Source: Listeria fleischmannii subsp. fleischmannii LU2006-1
GTDB lineage: Bacteria > Bacillota > Bacilli > Lactobacillales > Listeriaceae
Length of the DNA stretch: 52,858 nucleotides
Reading direction: 5' to 3'
Assembly (NCBI RefSeq): GCF_000344175.1
Contig: NZ_ALWW01000016.1
Coordinates: forward strand, 1 to 52,858
Position 1 is the first letter of the stretch, and the number at the start of each line of letters is the position of its first letter. This document shows positions 46,501-52,858 of the stretch, one piece after another. The notes under the pieces are model-generated. The model searched no databases. It had not been told where the DNA came from and worked only from the letters and a program-made list of their open reading frames with translations. A program made the translations under genes and the position numbers.

Positions 46501-47851
46501 TAATACCAGCTAGCTCAATAATGGTATCATAAACCGCTGATAGACCCGTTGTCTCAACGTCAAACACCACATAAGTTGCCTCTTTCAAATCCGTATGAAC
46601 CGGGTTATACGCAATCGGAACCCCGTCATCAATTAAGTTGGCTTCAATGCCGTAAATCATCTTAATTCCGTTCTTTTTTCCTGCCGCATAAGCTTCTGGA
46701 AAAGACTGTGCCCCTGCATGGTCCGTTAATGCAATGGCTTTATGACCCCAATCTGCTGCCTGTTTCGCTAAGTCACTAATGGAATTTGTAGCATCCATTT
46801 GACTCATATTAGTATGCAGATGAAGTTCCACTCGTTTTTCTTCCGCTTTGTCATGACGCATTTTAGGTGCAATTTCATTTATATCTTGTGCCATCATAAT
46901 TAAATCACGGACAAACGTATCATTTTGCACACTACCCCGTACTTTCACCCACATACCTTTTTTTAGGTTTTGAAACATAGCCGCATCATCATTATCGCGC
47001 GAAAACATTTTAATAATCATCGAACTTGTATAATCTGTGATTTTAAACTGCAGCAAGCTTCTACCGCTTCGTAGTTCGCGAATCTCTGTCGCAAAAATAT
47101 ATCCTTGAACCGTAATACGACGTTCTTCATCATAAATATCGCCTAAACGCTTCACTTCTTCATCATCTTTAATTTTATAACCAATTTGGAAAGGCCCCGT
47201 AAGCGCAGCCGCCTGAACATCATTTGAAGCTGACTCCTGACGTTTTTGCATCACCAAAACAGCCTCTTGCGCCTTCATCGCATCTTCTTCCTCTTTCGCT
47301 TTCGCAAATGCCTTATAAGCTTCCGTCTCTTCTTGGGCTAAAATATTCATCCGAAAAGCAAGACGCGGGAACCCCGCATCACGATAAGCGTCAAGAATCT
47401 GATTCCCGTAGCTTTGAGCAATTTTCGTCTGCTCCATTTCATTATGCACGGCTATTTCTAAAAAATGAGGCTCCTTTAACGTAGGTTTTTGCTCCATTAA
47501 CACTTGCCCAATCATCGGTGACGTTTTAAAAATCGGTTCTACAATCATATTCCAATAATCTTGAATTAATGTCTCATCTAAACGCGCATCTGTTGCCGTT
47601 ATTTTAAGTTCTGTTTGTGCAATTTCGCTAAAGGCACGTTTCATTCCCGTATCTAGCATTTGATAAAATGCTTGTGGGAAAATTTGTGATGTTTTCAAAT
47701 GAAATTGCCAAGTTTTCGATGCTTTATCCGCAATTAATTTCTCAATTTGCGTACCGTTCGTATAGTCCGCATAAGCTGTAACGTCACTTAGACCCACTTG
47801 TTCTAAAAGAAGTTGAAATCGTTCTTTTTTATCTTGTTCTGTGGCACTCAA
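43520..47851 (-). CDS. polC: DNA polymerase III alpha subunit, PolC type
   Basis: The 1443-residue replicative polymerase of Firmicutes with a built-in proofreading exonuclease. An N-terminal domain and OB fold are followed by a PHP domain ([17 protein letters not shown]), interrupted by the DEDD exonuclease ([15 protein letters not shown]), then the zinc motif CPNCKHSEF...CPHCG, the palm and fingers ([12 protein letters not shown]), and a helix-hairpin-helix region near the end. It ends with LSLF, a probable clamp-binding QLSLF motif. The start is TTG at 47851, with GGAGGGAG upstream. No frameshift is seen over 4.3 kb. Confidence 0.98.
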   Translation of the reverse strand: MSATEQDKKERFQLLLEQVGLSDVTAYADYTNGTQIEKLIADKASKTWQFHLKTSQIFPQAFYQMLDTGMKRAFSEIAQTELKITATDARLDETLIQDYWNMIVEPIFKTSPMIGQVLMEQKPTLKEPHFLEIAVHNEMEQTKIAQSYGNQILDAYRDAGFPRLAFRMNILAQEETEAYKAFAKAKEEEDAMKAQEAVLVMQKRQESASNDVQAAALTGPFQIGYKIKDDEEVKRLGDIYDEERRITVQGYIFATEIRELRSGRSLLQFKITDYTSSMIIKMFSRDNDDAAMFQNLKKGMWVKVRGSVQNDTFVRDLIMMAQDINEIAPKMRHDKAEEKRVELHLHTNMSQMDATNSISDLAKQAADWGHKAIALTDHAGAQSFPEAYAAGKKNGIKMIYGIEANLIDDGVPIAYNPVHTDLKEATYVVFDVETTGLSAVYDTIIELAGIKMHNGEVIDKFEAFIDPGHPLSATTINLTGITDDMVKGSDPIEVVLQNFRDWCGDDILVAHNASFDMGFINTAYRKIGLTDAPNAVIDTLELARFLYPHFKNHRLNTLTKKFNIVLEQHHRAIFDAEATAYLAWKLIKDAKEQHEIHFHDELNNYMGEGDAYKRARPFHATIYAKTPVGLKNLFKLVTLSNLNYFFRVPRIPRSELQKLREGLIVGTACSQGELFEAMMQKGMAEAEKVAGFYDFIEVQPKPVYAPLIEREMIRDDKALEEILKNIVKVGEKTGKPVVATGNVHYKDPNDKIYRKILIHSMGGANPLNRNELPDVHFRTTDEMLQEFNFLGKEKAHEIVVTNSNLVTDWMEDLKPIKDELYTPKIEGAEDEVRNMSYDMAHKLYGETLPEIVEARLEKELKSIIGHGFAVIYLISHKLVKKSLNDGYLVGSRGSVGSSFVATMTEITEVNPLPPHYLCPNCKHSEFFDDGSIGSGFDLPDKECPHCGTAYKKEGQDIPFETFLGFKGDKVPDIDLNFSGDYQPVAHAYTKEIFGEDYVYRAGTIGTVAEKTAFGFVRGYERDMNMNIRGAEVDRLVAGCTGVKRTTGQHPGGIIVIPDYMDVYDFTPVQFPADATDSEWKTTHFDFHSIHDNVLKLDILGHDDPTAIRMLQDLSGIDPKTIPTDDPEVMKLFGGTESLGVSPKDIESKTGTLGIPEFGTRFVRQMLEQTKPTTFSELVQISGLSHGTDVWLGNAEELIKNNICELPDVIGCRDDIMVFLIYQGLDSSLAFKIMESVRKGKGLTEEMEEAMVENKVPAWYIDSCKKIKYMFPKAHAAAYVLMAVRIAYFKVHHPLFFYATYFSVRADDFDLTAMVNGREAVRAVMKEINDKGLEASTKEKNLLTVLEIANEMLARGFKFQKVDLYKSTADEFIIEGDTLIPPFNAIPSLGTNVAKQIVEARRDGEFLSKEDLQQRGKVSKTIIQYMDDQGCLDGLPDQNQLSLF

Positions 47852-47875
47852 ATTCTGACACTCCCTCCAGAAAAC

Positions 47876-47911
47876 TTGAAAAGTACCTTGCAGAATGAAA
47901 GGTACTTTTCC
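47876..47911 (-). terminator. hairpin terminator between proS and polC
   Basis: AAAAGTACCTT and AAGGTACTTTT arms with a short loop, then AAGTTTTC on the minus strand. It ends the proS transcript 24 bases before the polC start. Confidence 0.75.
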
Positions 47912-47935
47912 GTCTTCTCTATTGTACTAAAAAAA

Positions 47936-49654
<1,719 letters not shown>

Positions 49655-49688
49655 CTATTTTTAAAATCATTCCCCTAAATCTATTTCC

Positions 49689-50951
49689 CTAGAAAAAAGC
49701 TCGTTGAATATCGTTCCATGTTACAAGAATCATAAGAACCATGAGTAGCGCAAATCCAATAAAGTGAATCATACCTTCTTTTTTAGGATCTACAGGTTTC
49801 CTACGAATAAGCTCATAAGCAAAAAATAGCAATCTTCCGCCATCTAGTGCAGGAAGCGGTAATAAATTGACAATCCCTAGGTTAATACTTAAGACGGCTG
49901 TCCAGTTTAATAAAGTAAGGAATCCGTAACTAACAACTTGTTCCGTACTCGTATAAATACCAACCGGACCGTTTAACATATCAAGTGAAAATCCACCTGT
50001 AATCATATTCCCTAATACTGTGAAAATTTGAGAAATCCAAAACCAAGTTTGAGTAAATCCATAACTAATTTTCGCGCCAAATGAATCGTTCGTCGGCGAG
50101 GCAACACCAATTTTCCCGACTTCTTTCCCTTGTTCTTTTACGGTTTCCGGTGTAACATGAATATCTTCAGTTTGATTATCACGACTTATTTTAAAGTCTA
50201 AGTCTTTACCCGGATTTTCTGAGACGATGGTGACGATATCTGTCCACGAATCGGTTTTTTTACCGTCTATCGACTGAACTTCATCCCCTTGTTTTAAACC
50301 GGCAGAAGCAGCGGGACTATCCGGCACCACTTTTCCGAGTTCGCTCTCATTGGTTACAACGCCGCCCTGAACAAAAGCTAATACGGTAAAAATTAAAATC
50401 GCTAAGATAAAATTGAAAAGCGGCCCTGCAAAAATAGTTGCTGCGCGCTTTCCAAGTGACTTTGAACCAAATGAACGATCATATGGCACAATTTGCGTTT
50501 CGATTTTACCATCAATAATAACCGCATCTCGCGCTACATTATAACGCACTTTTTTCGTCTCATCAAAGTCTTCAAATCCTTCGATAAATAAATCTTTTTC
50601 AAGATCAGCATGCGAGACTTCAAGCGGCTGGGCATTTACATATTGATCTTTTCCATTGACGATAATTTTTGTGACATTTTCATCAGGAGAAAGCTCTAGA
50701 CCTACTCGAAAACCAGGCTTTAAGTCAATCTCTTCTCCGTCCTCGCCGGCCATACGAACATAGCCACCGATAGGTAACAAGCGAATCGTATACTGGGTTT
50801 CTTTCTTTTTATACGCAAAAATCTTTGGGCCAAAACCGATTGAAAAATCTTTCACCATAATACCTGAACGCTTGGCAAGTAAAAAATGCCCTAATTCATG
50901 GAAAAAAACAATCAAGCCAAAGACGAATATAAATGCAATAATAGTTGTCAA
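49689..50951 (-). CDS. rseP: site-2 RIP metalloprotease RseP/RasP
   Basis: A 420-residue intramembrane zinc metalloprotease. The HELGH motif lies in the first membrane helix ([15 protein letters not shown]) and the second metal site in [19 protein letters not shown]. Four membrane segments and a PDZ domain (about residues 205-285, [21 protein letters not shown]) are visible. In Listeria and Bacillus it cuts anti-sigma factors and signal-peptide remnants. It lies 13 bases after dxr. Confidence 0.96.
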   Translation of the reverse strand: MTTIIAFIFVFGLIVFFHELGHFLLAKRSGIMVKDFSIGFGPKIFAYKKKETQYTIRLLPIGGYVRMAGEDGEEIDLKPGFRVGLELSPDENVTKIIVNGKDQYVNAQPLEVSHADLEKDLFIEGFEDFDETKKVRYNVARDAVIIDGKIETQIVPYDRSFGSKSLGKRAATIFAGPLFNFILAILIFTVLAFVQGGVVTNESELGKVVPDSPAASAGLKQGDEVQSIDGKKTDSWTDIVTIVSENPGKDLDFKISRDNQTEDIHVTPETVKEQGKEVGKIGVASPTNDSFGAKISYGFTQTWFWISQIFTVLGNMITGGFSLDMLNGPVGIYTSTEQVVSYGFLTLLNWTAVLSINLGIVNLLPLPALDGGRLLFFAYELIRRKPVDPKKEGMIHFIGFALLMVLMILVTWNDIQRAFF

Positions 50952-50964
50952 ATTGATTTCACCT

Positions 50965-52107
50965 CTATAAAAGTGTTTTCACGTAAGCACGTGTTTCTTG
51001 ATCGACTTCCAAGATAGTATCAAGAGACGGGTTTGGAATGACTTGATGATTATGCATTGCATTTTCCACCACTGCCTCGATTCCTTGAAAGGCTACTTGC
51101 CCGTTTAAAAAGCCGGCTACTGCAATTTCATTAGCGGCATTTAAAACCGTCGGCATTGTTCCACCTATTTTACCAGCTTGAAAGGCTAATTTCAATGCCA
51201 TGAATCGATCGAAATCTACTTTTTCAAAATGAAGGGCGCCGTATTTCGTAATGTCAAATGGTTCGCTAAACGAAATGGAGGCCCGTTTTGGATAGGTTAG
51301 CGCATATTGAATCGGAATACGCATATCAGGTGTACCAAGTTGAGCAATGAGACTCCCATCTACAAACTCCACCATGGAATGCACCACACTCTCACGGTGA
51401 ATCACCACTTCAATCGCATCATAATCGGTTCCATATAACCAGTGCGCTTCAATGACTTCAAGTCCTTTATTAAACATTGTAGCTGAATCAATCGTTAGTT
51501 TATTTCCCATACTCCAATTAGGATGATTTAAAGCTTCCTTTACGGTTACATTTTTTAGCTCATCCCTTGACTTGTCTCGAAAACTTCCGCCGCTAGCAGT
51601 TAAAATAATTTTAGCAACTTCCCGCTTATTTTCCCCATTAAGTGCTTGGAAAATCGCGGAATGTTCACTATCTACAGGGAGAAGATTAACATTATGTTTA
51701 GCCGCCTCTGCCATCACTAAATGCCCTGCTGTCACAAGCGTTTCTTTATTGGCAATCGCAATTTCTTTCTTCGCTTGAATGGCATCTAGCGTCGGGAGAA
51801 GTCCGACACTGCCAATAACAGCGTTTACGACTACCTCTCCTTCTTTAAAAGTAGCAATTTCGCGCAGTCCTGAAATTCCGTAAACAAATTCTACATTCGG
51901 AAACTCCGCTCTTAGTGTTTCTACATCTCGTTTATTTTGAACAGACACTTTTTTAGGACGGAATTCAGTAATAATTTTCCGACCTAATCCGATATTTCTT
52001 CCAAAAGATAAAGCGACAACATCAAATTTATCCGGGTGTTCGCGTACAATTTCAAGTGTTTGTGTCCCGATGGATCCAGTCGCGCCTAGTAAAATAATTT
52101 TTTTCAT
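50965..52107 (-). CDS. dxr: 1-deoxy-D-xylulose-5-phosphate reductoisomerase
   Basis: A 380-residue NADPH enzyme of the second MEP-pathway step and the target of fosmidomycin. The nucleotide-binding motif is [16 protein letters not shown], the metal- and substrate-binding region [15 protein letters not shown] and [10 protein letters not shown], then [23 protein letters not shown]. The start is ATG at 52107 with GGAG eight bases upstream; the GTG at 52113 lies within the spacer. It follows cdsA by eight or more bases in the cdsA-dxr-rseP-proS operon. Confidence 0.97.
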   Translation of the reverse strand: MKKIILLGATGSIGTQTLEIVREHPDKFDVVALSFGRNIGLGRKIITEFRPKKVSVQNKRDVETLRAEFPNVEFVYGISGLREIATFKEGEVVVNAVIGSVGLLPTLDAIQAKKEIAIANKETLVTAGHLVMAEAAKHNVNLLPVDSEHSAIFQALNGENKREVAKIILTASGGSFRDKSRDELKNVTVKEALNHPNWSMGNKLTIDSATMFNKGLEVIEAHWLYGTDYDAIEVVIHRESVVHSMVEFVDGSLIAQLGTPDMRIPIQYALTYPKRASISFSEPFDITKYGALHFEKVDFDRFMALKLAFQAGKIGGTMPTVLNAANEIAVAGFLNGQVAFQGIEAVVENAMHNHQVIPNPSLDTILEVDQETRAYVKTLL

Positions 52108-52121
52108 AGTCACATCTCCAT

Positions 52122-52858
52122 TTAAATGATTTGAAGTATATGTAGAAGTGGCAAAACAAATAGCAGGCTATCAAAACGATCCAAAATGCCACCATGTCCC
52201 GGCAAAATTTTACCAGAATCTTTCACACCATAATACCGTTTTAAAGCCGATTCAACTAAATCGCCTAGTTGTCCAAAAATAGACAGTACAATAAGCGCCA
52301 CTAAAATTAGGCCGATAGCTAAAGGTAAGTCTGCGAAATAATAAAAACCGCCCGCTACAACAAGCGCACAAACAATTCCACCTACAAAACCCGCCACCGT
52401 CTTATTCGGGCTAACATGGGGCGCTAATTTTCGCTTCCCAATTTGACGTCCAATAAAATAGGCCCCTGTATCCGTTGACCATACGATTAATAATGCAAAA
52501 ATAACATAATAAAGTCCCGCATCTCGTGTCATAGATAAGTAATGAAAACCAAATCCCACATAAATGGAAGCAAGTAAAGCTACACCTGCTTGATCAAAAT
52601 GAAATTTATTTCTTGAAAATACAGTATAAGCTAATAAAATGGCGATTCCTATAAAAATAAGTTCCATTTTGGATAGTCCAATTTCATGAAAAATAGTTAA
52701 ATAGCGATCTGGCATCGTCACAAGCCAAGTAAGTAGAATGGTCACTATCCCACTAAATCGAAAAAACAGGTTGTTTCACCATCAACTAAAATCTCATATA
52801 CAGCAATTGTCGCAAGAATATAAGCTCCATTAATTCAAATGGAATTCCCCCTATGACT
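52122..52858 (-). CDS. cdsA: phosphatidate cytidylyltransferase, N-terminus disrupted at contig end
   Basis: A membrane enzyme making CDP-diacylglycerol for phospholipid synthesis. The C-terminal 200 residues are in one frame, with several membrane helices and the family signature region [30 protein letters not shown] and [33 protein letters not shown]. Upstream of 52745 the sequence still encodes [10 protein letters not shown], then an [11 protein letters not shown]-like helix and QPVFSISGIVT, but over three frames with at least three indels in about 110 bases. The true start lies beyond the window. The damage is an assembly-end artefact. Confidence 0.93.

Overview
The window is a 52.9-kb piece of a Listeria-type chromosome (low-GC Firmicute). 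Gene content and order follow the conserved Listeria/Bacillus block running from dxs and the cold-shock gene, through fatty-acid and glycine-cleavage genes, comG, pnp, rpsO, infB, nusA, polC, proS and rseP, to dxr and cdsA. Several features do not match what I remember of L. monocytogenes: a divergent InfB linker, an iolABCD operon between polC and rimP, and extra genes beside gcvPB. This suggests a different, possibly more distant, Listeria species. Species assignment is inference.

Layout. Positions 1-9410, all minus strand: dxs (broken at the contig end), a cold-shock protein, ispA-xseB-xseA-folD-nusB-yqhY-accC-accB, efp and an M24 peptidase. Positions 9665-12708, plus strand: yqhQ, a small membrane protein, a rhodanese, a Qnr-like pentapeptide-repeat protein and a permuted papain-fold protein. 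Positions 12751-16838, minus: gcvT-gcvPA-gcvPB behind a single-aptamer glycine riboswitch with its own terminator. Positions 17195-20813, plus: the competence pseudopilus operon comGA-GG. Positions 20846-25614, minus: a YqgU-like lipoprotein, glucokinase, yqgQ, rhomboid protease gluP, fthC and rpmG. Positions 25807-26714, plus: two small membrane-anchored proteins. Positions 26792-36809, minus: pnp, rpsO, ribF, truB, rbfA, ylxP, infB, ylxQ, ylxR, nusA and rimP. Positions 36969-43274, minus: an esterase, a cryptic small membrane ORF and iolA-iolB-iolC-iolD for myo-inositol breakdown. Positions 43520-52858, minus: polC, proS, rseP, dxr and a cdsA fragment.

How the genes work together. Three isoprenoid steps (dxs, ispA, dxr) flank the block. 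accB/accC feed malonyl-CoA synthesis. The gcv genes and folD feed one-carbon metabolism. The nusA-infB-rbfA-truB-rpsO-pnp stretch serves transcription, ribosome assembly and RNA decay. The iol genes turn inositol into central metabolites.

Sequence quality matters here. Eight otherwise well-conserved genes (nusB, accC, gcvT, gluP, pnp, ribF, infB, iolA) carry one single-base indel each, mostly in A/T homopolymers, and both window ends carry several. This is the signature of a pyrosequencing-type draft contig, so these genes are annotated as probably intact in the organism. I found no insertion sequences, prophage, CRISPR array, tRNA or rRNA. The most interesting unexplained items are regulatory: a long imperfect hairpin in the pnp leader, a terminator-like hairpin in the dxs leader, a likely NusA attenuator before rimP, IolR-like repeats at the iol promoter, and a frameshifted small hydrophobic ORF next to the iol insertion.
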